This document shows positions 1 to 9,142 of a DNA stretch of 64,000 bases, piece by piece. Origin of the DNA: UBA6926 sp045562535. Lineage in GTDB: Bacteria > Chloroflexota > Dehalococcoidia > UBA6926. Below the pieces are notes generated by a model. The model was given only the letters and a program-made list of their open reading frames with translations. It did no database searches and was not told the DNA's origin. Every line of letters begins with the position of its first letter. The stretch's first letter is position 1. Where the stretch lies: contig JBJKVP010000002.1 of the NCBI GenBank assembly GCA_045562535.1, positions 1-64,000 of the forward strand, in the 5' to 3' direction. The position numbers and the translations under genes were made by a program.

Positions 1-37
1 TTAATCCTGCTAAGAATATATATGTTAGATATCTCAT
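1..37 (-). CDS. N-terminus of a lipoprotein, cut by window edge
   Basis: Only the first 12 codons are visible (MRYLTYIFLAGL, ATG at 37..35). They match, almost base for base, the signal-peptide start of the lipoprotein genes at 49955..51037 and 53578..54957, so the missing part very likely continues into a lipobox cysteine. Upstream there is no clear Shine-Dalgarno; a TATGAT/GATAAT-like -10 lies about 13 nt before the ATG, so the message may be nearly leaderless. The mature protein is outside the window and its function cannot be judged. Confidence 0.7.
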   Translation of the reverse strand, partial: MRYLTYIFLAGL

Positions 38-364
38 ACGGGAATATTATCATAGGGTTAAGTAAATACACCTAATACCGCACACTGTAAGATTGGTGAG
101 CTATCAAGCGCAACTTGATATTGCATACAACAAGCCACCTATATATTGCGCTAGATGGATGTTTATTTAATAAACCTTAACAACTGGATAGTGGGAGGAA
201 GAGGCTTCTCTTAGCAATAAATTGTCGAGTAATTAATTACTCAGCAATGAATTTTTTGCCCTTATCTTTTTTGAGTTGGGGCTCCCTCCGCTTCTTTTGC
301 AAGAAAACGGGTCATGCCTCCAGACACCCAAAAATCGATGAGGAATTCACTGACCGACCTAGGA
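38..364. other. Intergenic region between lipoprotein start and 16S rRNA
   Basis: About 330 bases without a credible gene. The 16S gene is transcribed towards this region, where a 23S or spacer tRNA would normally follow, but I see neither. No long ORF, tRNA or strong terminator with a T-tract was found. The AT-rich half next to the lipoprotein start presumably carries its promoter. Confidence 0.6.
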
Positions 365-386
365 GTCTTTTTCCGAAGAAAAAGAC
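365..386 (-). terminator. UUCG-capped hairpin just after 16S rRNA
   Basis: On the minus strand a perfect 9-bp stem (GTCTTTTTC / GAAAAAGAC) is closed by a TTCG loop, the very stable cUUCGg tetraloop. It starts about 12 nt after the mature 16S 3' end. There is no following U-tract, so it could be a processing signal or 3' stabiliser rather than a classical terminator. Confidence 0.55.
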
Positions 387-394
387 GTTCTCCC

Positions 395-1912
<1,518 letters not shown>

Positions 1913-1951
1913 TTAGTTTGCCTAATCTCGTATATTTTTATGAATTGACAA

Positions 1952-1970
1952 GGAAAACCTTTGGCCTTCC
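1952..1970 (-). other. Hairpin in 16S rRNA leader
   Basis: On the minus strand GGAAGGCC and GGTTTTCC form an 8-bp stem (two G-U pairs) around an AAA loop, about 40 nt before the mature 16S 5' end. A second inverted repeat, GTTCGC-N5-GCGAAC, lies at 1999..2015 near the predicted transcription start. Both may be pre-rRNA processing or antitermination elements; that role is inferred from position only. Confidence 0.35.
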
Positions 1971-2024
1971 TCTCACTATCCAATTGTTAAAGTGAATAGT
2001 TCGCGTATAGCGAACGTGAAGTGA

Positions 2025-2053
2025 ATCCTATTAGTTGACGGGGTTTGTGTCAA
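2025..2053 (-). promoter_or_regulatory. rRNA promoter
   Basis: Minus strand: -35 TTGACA (2053..2048), a 17-nt spacer and -10 TAGGAT (2030..2025). This predicts a start near 2018 and a leader of about 100 nt before 16S. Perfect -35 and spacing make it the best sigma-70-type promoter for the rRNA gene. Confidence 0.65.
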
Positions 2054-2162
2054 GGTCAATTCTCCATAGAAACGTCTATCTGTATCTCCATGATCTTACA
2101 AATCTCTGCAGTTGATGTATGATCTTGCTTAATTGGTCTATTTTCGATTAATTTTTTAGTGA

Positions 2163-2786
2163 GTGAAGATGCAATTTTGGAACAAGAGTTTTGTAATAGG
2201 TATTATGATATTTGTTTTGTTGCCTAGTTGCTTTTTTGATTCCAGTAGCGTTGGATCAAGTTCACAACAAGAGACGGGGCTTTTCCCAGATCAAATTGAT
2301 TTAGCACCAGAATTTACTCTCGTTGATCAATTTGGAAAAAAATTCAACCTTACCGATCAAAATGGCCAAATTAGCTTGTTGTTTTTTGGCTATACCTCAT
2401 GTCCTGATATATGCCCTTCGGTATTGGCAAAACTTGCTCGTTTACTGGAAGACGATCGTTACTCAACGAGTACTTCCGTGATTTTCGTGAGTGTTGATAA
2501 CAAACGGGATAACACGAATCGGATTAGGGAGTACGTGAGCCGGTTCGATAAATTAATGATTGGATTAACCGGCAGTGAACAACAAATTGACAAAGTAAAA
2601 TCTGATTACGGTGCTTATAGTTCCAATTATTCCAATTCAGAAGCTAACCCCCAGAGTAATTCTCTAATAAGTCATTCAGATTACATTTATTTAATTGATG
2701 CAAATGGCTTTTTAGTGGGATACTATCACCAGGACACAGCGATTGAAGTCATACAATCTGATTTAGACATATTGCGATATAGGTGA
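2163..2786 (+). CDS. SCO1/SenC-family copper chaperone lipoprotein
   Basis: A thioredoxin-fold protein of the SCO1/SenC/PrrC family, which delivers copper to the CuA site of cytochrome c oxidase or acts as a thiol reductase outside the membrane. The copper ligands are present: C80 and C84 in YTSCPDICPS, and H171 in SLISHSDYIY. A hydrophobic signal ends at LLPSC, giving a lipobox with C23 as the lipid anchor. The 207-residue length is typical. The start could be GTG 2163 or ATG 2169; neither has a strong Shine-Dalgarno. It stands alone between the rRNA promoter and tRNA-Trp, and no oxidase genes are nearby. It suggests aerobic respiration. Confidence 0.88.
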   Translation: MKMQFWNKSFVIGIMIFVLLPSCFFDSSSVGSSSQQETGLFPDQIDLAPEFTLVDQFGKKFNLTDQNGQISLLFFGYTSCPDICPSVLAKLARLLEDDRYSTSTSVIFVSVDNKRDNTNRIREYVSRFDKLMIGLTGSEQQIDKVKSDYGAYSSNYSNSEANPQSNSLISHSDYIYLIDANGFLVGYYHQDTAIEVIQSDLDILRYR

Positions 2787-2853
2787 ATTGACGGAAATCC
2801 AATAGGTGATCATAATATGGTTTCTAAAAATAATGTTCACGTGTTCGATCTGT

Positions 2854-2930
2854 AGGAGCGTAGCTCAGCCTGGAAGAGCGGTGGTCTCCAAAACCATTGG
2901 CCGGGGGTTCGAATCCCTCCGCTCCTGCCA
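2854..2930 (+). tRNA. trnW: tRNA-Trp (CCA)
   Basis: Cloverleaf with a 7-bp acceptor stem (AGGAGCG/CGCTCCT), T-arm GGGGGTTCGAATCCCTC, anticodon CCA at 2888..2890, discriminator G and an encoded CCA end. The G discriminator fits bacterial tRNA-Trp. Confidence 0.95.
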
Positions 2931-2981
2931 TTAACTCACTACGAACAGTGAGAACTTGTCAGTAGAAATTACAGATAGCGA

Positions 2982-3563
2982 TTACAGGAATACAGTACTC
3001 AAGATAATGAGCAAGACCATTAGCACCACAAATCCGACACAAAAATAACTCCAAAACATTGCCTTGGATCCGCTACTTCTTTGTCTTTCAGCAAGCTGTG
3101 GCTCGTCCAAAACTACATAAGTTCCCATTAATTTATCGTGTAATGTTTGGTTATACCTATCATAGTATGCCCAGAAAAAACCTAGGCCAAACGGCAAATA
3201 ACTAAAGACGCTCACTGAAAGTCGTGTCCACATATGCGCTAACCCTGCGATATCACCGTTAGATCTAACCACTCGCAAGCCTAAAATTCTTGCTGTCCAA
3301 TCTTGGCCGTTTCTCATTAATATAAGGTCGATTACAAACAGAAATAAACTAATCAGACCAAACAGTGATGAATTAGCCCCAGAAACTAATAACCTAAGGA
3401 ATATGGCTCCAGTACGCCGGCGCATAACATGAATGTTTAGGGATTGTGTTACTTCTTGGGCTAAGGTTTCACCAGAGCTTGTTGAGGTACCGCAAGCACC
3501 GCAGTATTCTGATCCTGTGGTTAAGGAAGCACCACAATTTCTACAATATAATTCGGTACTCAT
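2982..3563 (-). CDS. RDD-family membrane protein with N-terminal zinc ribbon
   Basis: 193 residues. The N-terminus holds two CxxC knuckles (CRNCGAS, CGACGTS, residues 8..24), a zinc-ribbon seen on many small membrane proteins. It is followed by an RDD domain with the paired conserved charged segments around RRRTGAIFLR and GQDWTARILGLRVV, and four hydrophobic helices, the last at the C-terminus. The function of RDD proteins is mostly unknown; some are proposed ion transporters. The gene is monocistronic and faces away from the orphan gene at 3681. Confidence 0.75.
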   Translation of the reverse strand: MSTELYCRNCGASLTTGSEYCGACGTSTSSGETLAQEVTQSLNIHVMRRRTGAIFLRLLVSGANSSLFGLISLFLFVIDLILMRNGQDWTARILGLRVVRSNGDIAGLAHMWTRLSVSVFSYLPFGLGFFWAYYDRYNQTLHDKLMGTYVVLDEPQLAERQRSSGSKAMFWSYFCVGFVVLMVLLIILSTVFL

Positions 3564-3601
3564 AGTGACTGCTCTCTTACGGTCATTTAACGATTTGTTG
3601 A

Positions 3602-3607
3602 TATAAT
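3602..3607 (+). promoter_or_regulatory. -10 box for the gene at 3681
   Basis: A perfect TATAAT lies 74 bases before the ATG at 3681; no good -35 is visible. It argues against the longer reading frame that begins at 3606 inside this box. Confidence 0.4.
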
Positions 3608-3680
3608 GTTCTGGCGATTGTATAAGAGAATCAATGTCATTTCAAAGTTAAGGATCTTTGGAGCAGAGAGGATTTACAGT

Positions 3681-4571
3681 ATGTCTCTCGATACAAATTT
3701 AAATAAAACTAAGTATTTAGATAAGGACGAATTAGCGCAAGTTAGATTTATAGTTCAATCTGGCCTAAATACGCAAGATCTAATGGCATCAATAAAAATA
3801 TATTTATTAAATATTGGGAAAAATAAATCGGTACGCCAAATTAACAGGTATATCAAGCAGTATGGTGCATTAAAGACAGAGATTGATAAAAAAGACACCT
3901 CAATTGATTGGCACGACTTAGCTTATTTTCACGAATTAGGTATAGATAGCAGTCATCTTAATATGATTAGGAATGTTGTTTCGTGGCTAGATAGATGGAG
4001 CATTGCGCCACTCAATCAAGTACCCACATACCGATGGGCACAATGGTGCAGTTATTTGATCACCTATGCAAACGATGTATTAGATAGACCGATAGATTAC
4101 TGGGCATTGGCAGAATATTACTTAAGGTTGGATTATGGTATCCAGAATGGAGCAGGTGAAAAATGGGTCAATGCTTTAAAGGGCCGAGATTTTTGGCTGA
4201 CTCATAGACCGTGGGTTAGTCCAGAGAGAGAAACTCAATATCTAAATCTCATATCAGAAGGTAAGATCGAGCCTCTAACCAATTTGGAAAAATCGACAAC
4301 TGATATAACAACTATTGGTCACAAAGATAAGAATGGAGACACGTTCGTTGTATCTGCTAAGCATGCTTCTGTTGCCGACGTGATGACTCGGCTAAATACC
4401 GATAAATTGTGGGATCTTCCGAGTAATCAATTGGTGCATTGGCACAAAACGCGTACTGAAAATGAAGAGCCAACGAGTTGGGTACTTGCCACAGCATCTC
4501 CAGTTGCTTGGGATTCTAGAGGAGATATAACACATAGCGGTATCGTTGAGATTGACTTTTTTTCTGAATAA
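3681..4571 (+). CDS. Unrecognised protein, 296 aa
   Basis: I do not recognise this protein. The start at ATG 3681 is chosen because GAGAGGA precedes it by about 8 nt, and the open frame further upstream runs through the -10 box. It is soluble, with no signal peptide or membrane segment. The middle is rich in Trp and Tyr (residues about 95..175, with WAQWCSYL and DYWALAEYYL). The C-terminal third looks like an alpha/beta substrate-binding region with short beta strands. It is flanked by an RDD gene on the other strand and a possible tiny membrane ORF. Codon use looks native, so I take it as a real lineage-specific gene. Confidence 0.6.
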   Translation: MSLDTNLNKTKYLDKDELAQVRFIVQSGLNTQDLMASIKIYLLNIGKNKSVRQINRYIKQYGALKTEIDKKDTSIDWHDLAYFHELGIDSSHLNMIRNVVSWLDRWSIAPLNQVPTYRWAQWCSYLITYANDVLDRPIDYWALAEYYLRLDYGIQNGAGEKWVNALKGRDFWLTHRPWVSPERETQYLNLISEGKIEPLTNLEKSTTDITTIGHKDKNGDTFVVSAKHASVADVMTRLNTDKLWDLPSNQLVHWHKTRTENEEPTSWVLATASPVAWDSRGDITHSGIVEIDFFSE

Positions 4572-4604
4572 CTTTAATTATTAGCAAGTAGTCACCAAAA
4601 TAAT

Positions 4605-4727
4605 ATGGATAGTGGAGGATGGAAATTGTTGAAGGAACATGTATATCTGGCAATTGCAGCTTCAATATTTCTTTTTGTATTTATTTTGTTAGCAAAATCT
4701 ACTGCTTTTGTGAGATTCATGTTCTGA
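4605..4727 (+). CDS. Possible small single-span membrane protein
   Basis: A 40-codon frame from ATG 4605, or 33 codons from TTG 4626, which has GGAGG 8 nt upstream and is the better start. It encodes a charged N-terminus (KEH) followed by one hydrophobic helix of about 19 residues (AIAASIFLFVFILLA) and a short basic tail. It is a plausible small membrane protein, but a chance AT-rich frame cannot be excluded. Confidence 0.35.
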   Translation: MDSGGWKLLKEHVYLAIAASIFLFVFILLAKSTAFVRFMF

Positions 4728-4855
4728 AAATATTTTAGTTATTAAATGGATTAAATAATACAAAATCTTATCATTAGATTGATGTATTGGTTTATCATGT
4801 AACATGGTATATAGTTTTTTCGGCTTAATCTGAGAAGAGAAAGAACACGTTATTA

Positions 4856-4942
4856 GCCGAGGTGGTGGAATCGGTAGACACGCTGTCTTGAGGGGGCAGT
4901 GGGCGAAAGCTCGTAGGAGTTCAAATCTCCTCCTCGGCACCA
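4856..4942 (+). tRNA. trnL: tRNA-Leu (GAG)
   Basis: Class II tRNA with a long variable arm (GTGGGCGAAAGCTCGT), acceptor GCCGAGG/CCTCGGC, anticodon GAG at 4890..4892, discriminator A and encoded CCA. Confidence 0.95.
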
Positions 4943-5005
4943 ATAAAAATATCGTACTGGTATTTTTAGCTTGAGCGTAGTAAGCTTTCTTTCTTGATAA
5001 AAGAG

Positions 5006-5082
5006 GGCGACGTACTCAAGTGGCTTAAGAGGGGGGACTGCAAATCCCCTATTCGTGGGTTCGAATCCCGCCGTCGCCTCCA
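5006..5082 (+). tRNA. trnC: tRNA-Cys (GCA)
   Basis: Acceptor GGCGACG/CGTCGCC, anticodon GCA at 5040..5042 in a clean 5-bp stem (GGGGA/TCCCC), discriminator T as expected for cysteine tRNAs, and encoded CCA. It ends about 20 bases before the rpsT start and may be co-transcribed with it. Confidence 0.94.
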
Positions 5083-5102
5083 TTAGTGTTCAGAAGGAGT
5101 TA

Positions 5103-5369
5103 TTGGCATTGAAAGGAATATCAGCGAAGAGGGCTCGTAGACAGTCACTCGTACGACGTGAGATCAATAGGCATAGGTCTCGAACGGTTAGGACCGCAAT
5201 TAGAAATGCTAGAGAGTCAATACTCTCAAAATCTGATGATGCCAACGAAAACATAAAGCTCGCTTCTATAGCTCTAGATCGAGCTGGCTCCAAGGGAACT
5301 ATACATCGAAATAATGCTGCTAGACGTAAAAGCCGCCTAGCGAAGATGTTGAATTCCAGCGATTCCTAA
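5103..5369 (+). CDS. rpsT: 30S ribosomal protein S20
   Basis: Small basic protein binding the 16S rRNA 5' domain. AKRARRQS near the start, the RTVRTAIRNARESI helix, and HRNNAARRKSRLAKML near the C-terminus are the S20 signatures. Two TTG starts compete: 5103 gives the conserved Met-Ala beginning but sits only 3 nt after AAGGAG, while 5109 has a 9-nt spacing. The longer open frame reaching into tRNA-Cys is an artefact. Length is 86 to 88 residues, normal for S20. Its stop faces the convergent rplT, with about 57 bases between and no clear terminator. Confidence 0.93.
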   Translation: MALKGISAKRARRQSLVRREINRHRSRTVRTAIRNARESILSKSDDANENIKLASIALDRAGSKGTIHRNNAARRKSRLAKMLNSSDS

Positions 5370-5426
5370 ATTTTTCCAGTTATTTTGCCGGTACCAAGCC
5401 TGGATTCCTAAAAGAGGTGATCCTGT

Positions 5427-5786
5427 TTATATTTTAAGCCCTGACTTTGCGGTCTCAGCTATTTTGGCAAAAGCATCGGGATCTCTGACGGCTACGTCTG
5501 CTAGAATTTTCCGATCTATTTGAACATCCGCTTTTTTTAGACCATTCATAAACTTGCTATATGGCAGCCCATTTATTCTTGCTGCAGCATTTATTCTGGT
5601 GATCCAAAGGCGTCTCATGTCAATTTTCCGCTCTCTCCTGTGTTCATAGGCATATCTGAGAGAGTGTAGAAGAGATTCTTGTGCTCTTTTATGTAGCCTA
5701 TGGCGCGTACCCCATTGGCCTTTCATCGCTTTGATGATTTTTTTATGTCTGCGGCGGGTTTTTGGTCCACCTTTTATACGGGTCAA
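5427..5786 (-). CDS. rplT: 50S ribosomal protein L20
   Basis: 119 residues with the L20 hallmark start MTRIKGG...RRRHKK and the conserved WITRINAAARINGLPYSKF block. It is an early 23S assembly protein, and in many bacteria it represses its own operon. It is the last gene of infC-rpmI-rplT, about 40 bases after rpmI. The operon order is the standard bacterial one. Confidence 0.97.
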   Translation of the reverse strand: MTRIKGGPKTRRRHKKIIKAMKGQWGTRHRLHKRAQESLLHSLRYAYEHRRERKIDMRRLWITRINAAARINGLPYSKFMNGLKKADVQIDRKILADVAVRDPDAFAKIAETAKSGLKI

Positions 5787-5825
5787 CTTTGTTCTACCTC
5801 CTAAAAAATAAAACGGTCTAGGCTC

Positions 5826-6032
5826 CTACACACCGTATGGGAGCAATCTTTTCATTCTTCCTTTGTCTGCGTCACTTAACGGGAACTCATCACCATACAT
5901 TCGTTTGGTGGACTTGGGTTTTTTCCGCCTGAGATGACTTTGATGTCCCTTGCGTTTCATGTATTTACCCGAACCGGTCATACTAATTCTCTTCTGGGTT
6001 CCCTTGTGGGTCTTCAGTTTGTACTTCGCCAT
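5826..6032 (-). CDS. rpmI: 50S ribosomal protein L35
   Basis: 68 residues, strongly basic, with the L35 pattern KYKLKTHKGTQKRISMTGSGK and HLRRKK. Its first 50 bases lie inside the 3' end of infC in another frame, so translation of rpmI is probably coupled to infC. No separate promoter is visible. Confidence 0.95.
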   Translation of the reverse strand: MAKYKLKTHKGTQKRISMTGSGKYMKRKGHQSHLRRKKPKSTKRMYGDEFPLSDADKGRMKRLLPYGV

Positions 6033-6576
6033 TTTTTTCCGTGCCTTTCTCGGCTTTGTTTTTCTTGGTTTTTACCGGGGCTAACACCATGCTTATACCT
6101 CTCCCCTCTATTTGGGGCGGGGTATCCATGCCTGCTATATCTTCAACATTTTCGGACATTTTCCTTAATAGATCAATCGCTAATTCGGGATGAGTCGATT
6201 CTCTTCCACGGAAAACAACAGATACTTTCACTTTATCTCCGTTTGTTATCAACTTTCGAACCGTTCTACTTTTAAAATCAAAATCATGCTGACCAATCTT
6301 TGGCCTCATTCTGATTTCTCCTAGGGCTTGAGTGTGTTGCGATTTTTTTAGTTCTTTTTCTTTCTTCGATTGTTGATATCTAAATTTACCGTAATCAAGC
6401 ACTCTACATACTGGCGGCTGAGAGTTAGGAGAAACCTCCACCAGGTCTAGATCTCGCTCTAAAGCTAGATCGACAGCCTCGCGAACTGACATTACCCCAA
6501 GCTTTTCGCCTTCTTCGGTTACCACGAGAACTTCTCTCGCGATTATCCGGCCGTTTACTCGATAATCTTTCGGTAT
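5983..6576 (-). CDS. infC: Translation initiation factor IF-3
   Basis: Both IF3 domains are present: N-domain with RVNGRIIAREV and PPVCRVLDYGKF, linker, then C-domain with IRMRPKIGQHDFD and VFRGRE, ending in MVLAP. No ATG, GTG or TTG gives a full N-domain; a GTG at 6525 would cut off the conserved RVNxxI-AREV segment. The extended frame starts at ATA (6576..6574), 7 nt after AAGGGG. IF3 genes often use rare start codons for autoregulation, so an AUA start is credible. A 24-residue acidic tail follows the core and overlaps rpmI by 50 nt. Confidence 0.93.
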   Translation of the reverse strand: MPKDYRVNGRIIAREVLVVTEEGEKLGVMSVREAVDLALERDLDLVEVSPNSQPPVCRVLDYGKFRYQQSKKEKELKKSQHTQALGEIRMRPKIGQHDFDFKSRTVRKLITNGDKVKVSVVFRGRESTHPELAIDLLRKMSENVEDIAGMDTPPQIEGRGISMVLAPVKTKKNKAEKGTEKNGEVQTEDPQGNPEEN

Positions 6577-6618
6577 CGTATTTCCCCTTTTATTTTAATT
6601 GGTTGTCCGTAGATTGAG

Positions 6619-6648
6619 AATATACACAGCAGCTTTATCCTGCGTCAA
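6619..6648 (-). promoter_or_regulatory. Promoter of infC-rpmI-rplT
   Basis: Minus strand: -35 TTGACG (6648..6643), an 18-nt spacer ending in TG, and -10 TATATT (6624..6619), an extended -10 type. It would start transcription about 35 nt before the AUA start of infC, so infC has its own promoter despite sitting behind thrS. Confidence 0.6.
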
Positions 6649-6677
6649 GAGTAATGGCACAGGAAACCATGTATTTT

Positions 6678-9065
6678 CTAATTGATATAACCTTTCTCTC
6701 TTCCTTCTTCGATCTCTTTTTTGCTTAATCCTATAACATTTTCTAGTATGTACTCGTTATCATCTCCGATCCACGGAGCTTTTACCGCGGCAGAAGCTTG
6801 CGAAAGCTCTGGTATCCCAGGAAGGCCTTGATGTGATAATACCCCCCATGGTTTATGTTCTGCTTCAACTATGTGGTCACGTGATCTTAGGTGATGATCT
6901 TGATATAAATTTTCCCCATTCATCGCGATTCCGGCAGGTACTCTGACCTTTTGTAATATTGATAAGGCTTGATAAGGCGTGAACGCTTTGGACCAAACTT
7001 GAATAACGGCGTCTAAGTCTTCTCTGTTTTCTGAACGTTTGGTATGAGTCGTGAATTTGGGATCGTTGGCAAGCTCATCGCCGCCGATAGTTTGCGCTAG
7101 AGCGATCCATTGCTCGTCATTCTCACACGCTATAACTATCCAACTGTCATCATATTTGCATTGGTAAGAACCGAAAGGAGATAAGTTCGCAGAAAGAGCT
7201 TCAGAAAATCCTATACTGCCCCATATTCTGTTATTTATAGTGTAATCGAGGATTGCTGGCCCCATTAATGCTCCTTGACCGTCGATTTGGCATATCTCTA
7301 TTGTTTGACCATTACCTGTAAGGTCTCTATATTCCAAAGCTGCAATTGCCGTTAAAGCTACAAGTCCAGCTCCGACATAATCTGGCAACACTCCTTTTGC
7401 ATGAGCTTGCATTGGTGAATCTTCGTGTCCCCAAAGCATCGATAAACCGCTAAATGACTGGAGGTTGTTACCGTATGTAACCCAGGTGTTCAGTGGTCCA
7501 GTTTTTCCCATTCCGGGCATACCGATCTGGATAATATTGGGTGTGATTTTTGATAACTCGGAGTATCCCAACCCCAACCTTTCCATTACGGTTGCGCTAA
7601 AATTGTCTACAACAAGGTCACTTTTCTCTACAAGTTTTTTGAAAAGCTCTTTACCCTGATCGGTTCTAAGGTCAACTGTGCAGCTTAATTTTGCTCGATT
7701 CATATCTGGGAATAAAGATCGGTTTGGATCTCTGTTTGCTTCCAAGCTATTTGATTCAACCTTTATAACTTCAGCCCCATAAAAACCTAGAAACATTGTT
7801 CCTATTGGTCCCGCGAACGCTCTTGTCATATCTGCAACTCTAATGTCACTGAGTAGAGATTCACTAGGATCGTTCGTTCGCTTTCCTTCAAAAGGTTTCT
7901 TTGGCTTTTGATTTTCTATTTCATTAATGATTTCTTCTGTGTGCTGTCCAAGCAACGGAGCCCCTTTTGGCTCTACCCAAGGTGTTTCCGATAAAATTGC
8001 CGGAGCTCCTGGAATTTCGTATTCTCCTACAACAGGATGTGTAACTGATCTGAACCAATTTCTTTCTCTCATATGACGATTCGTAACAAAGTCTTCAAAA
8101 GAGTTTAATGGGGAAACAGCGATGCCGCGTGTCTGTGCTTGTTCCACAAAATCATCTCTGTCAAACTGTTTTATAAAATCTTGTATAAGAATTTGGGCAA
8201 GATCCTCATTATCGGTTCTGTACTGGGAAGAATCCCAATCGTCTCCAGATAGAACTGGATCATCCATCCAATCTCTGGTTAATTTTCTCCAATGCCCCGT
8301 CATGAAAATGGCAAGTTGAACGTAACCCCCGTCTTTTGTTTCGTAAATGCTGGCATTCCCGCCTGAAAGACCTGGACGTTCTACGATTTCACTGCGGTCG
8401 CTGTATCTAGCAACTGCACTTACACCTGTATAAGTTAGCGCTTCTTGCATAGATAAATCGATTCTTTGTCCGACTCCTATTTTTCTTCGCTTTCTTACTG
8501 CTGCGATGCCTAAATAAGCACCATGTATCGCAGCAATTTGATAAGTTAATTGACATGGCAAAACCACTGGAGGCCTAGTGTTATCCCCTTGACTCATCAT
8601 GGCACCCGACATAGCGGCAACTATCGCATCGTTAGCAGCGAATTGGCTATAGGGTCCTGTTTGTCCAAAATGAGTTAAGGATACAGTTACTAAACCTTCA
8701 TTTAGCTGAGACAAAATTTCTTGCCCAAGGCCTATAGAATCTAAATAGCCTGGCGGGGTTGATTCAATTAAAAGGTCAGCATTCTCTAAAAGGGTTTTAA
8801 ATGTTTTCTTGTGGTCGTTATCCGCGATATCTAATACCAAGCTTCTTTTATTTAGGTTGGCATTTAGGAAAGGAATACTTCTCTCTTTATCGTTTATGTC
8901 TCCTGCAAAAGGAGGGAGAAGTCGATTCGGATCACCTTCTGGGGGTTCTACCTTTATCACGTTAGCACCCAGCCCGGCTAGGAATCCTGAAGAGTACGCT
9001 GCTGCCATTCCTCCAATTTCGACCACTTTTAAGTGCTCGAGAGCACGCTTAGTAGTTTGTTCCAA
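6678..9065 (-). CDS. Fused double CaiB/BaiF (family III) CoA-transferase
   Basis: 795 residues, two complete family III CoA-transferase domains in tandem (about 8..390 and 405..790), each as long as an ordinary CaiB protein. Each half shows the Rossmann start (VVEIGGM...GANVIKVEPP; VADMTRAFAG...GAEVIKVES) and the GxGQxI motif. At the position of the catalytic Asp of formyl-CoA transferase the N-half has Glu208 (SMQEAL) and the C-half Asp595 (CQIDGQ). The substrate cannot be told from sequence. TTG start with a GGGGGG ribosome site 7 nt upstream. It lies between thrS and infC, an unusual place, and has a paralogue at 56246..58648. Confidence 0.88.
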   Translation of the reverse strand: MEQTTKRALEHLKVVEIGGMAAAYSSGFLAGLGANVIKVEPPEGDPNRLLPPFAGDINDKERSIPFLNANLNKRSLVLDIADNDHKKTFKTLLENADLLIESTPPGYLDSIGLGQEILSQLNEGLVTVSLTHFGQTGPYSQFAANDAIVAAMSGAMMSQGDNTRPPVVLPCQLTYQIAAIHGAYLGIAAVRKRRKIGVGQRIDLSMQEALTYTGVSAVARYSDRSEIVERPGLSGGNASIYETKDGGYVQLAIFMTGHWRKLTRDWMDDPVLSGDDWDSSQYRTDNEDLAQILIQDFIKQFDRDDFVEQAQTRGIAVSPLNSFEDFVTNRHMRERNWFRSVTHPVVGEYEIPGAPAILSETPWVEPKGAPLLGQHTEEIINEIENQKPKKPFEGKRTNDPSESLLSDIRVADMTRAFAGPIGTMFLGFYGAEVIKVESNSLEANRDPNRSLFPDMNRAKLSCTVDLRTDQGKELFKKLVEKSDLVVDNFSATVMERLGLGYSELSKITPNIIQIGMPGMGKTGPLNTWVTYGNNLQSFSGLSMLWGHEDSPMQAHAKGVLPDYVGAGLVALTAIAALEYRDLTGNGQTIEICQIDGQGALMGPAILDYTINNRIWGSIGFSEALSANLSPFGSYQCKYDDSWIVIACENDEQWIALAQTIGGDELANDPKFTTHTKRSENREDLDAVIQVWSKAFTPYQALSILQKVRVPAGIAMNGENLYQDHHLRSRDHIVEAEHKPWGVLSHQGLPGIPELSQASAAVKAPWIGDDNEYILENVIGLSKKEIEEGREKGYIN

Positions 9066-9142
9066 TTTAATACCCCCCTTAACGACGATCGTCCCTCGAT
9101 AGTCAATACCAAAACAAACTGAACTTAGACAATAAGCTTAGA

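Noticed and set aside
4689..5083. Minus-strand frames across tRNA-Leu and tRNA-Cys
   Set aside because: Typical translations of antisense tRNA sequence, with no other gene evidence.
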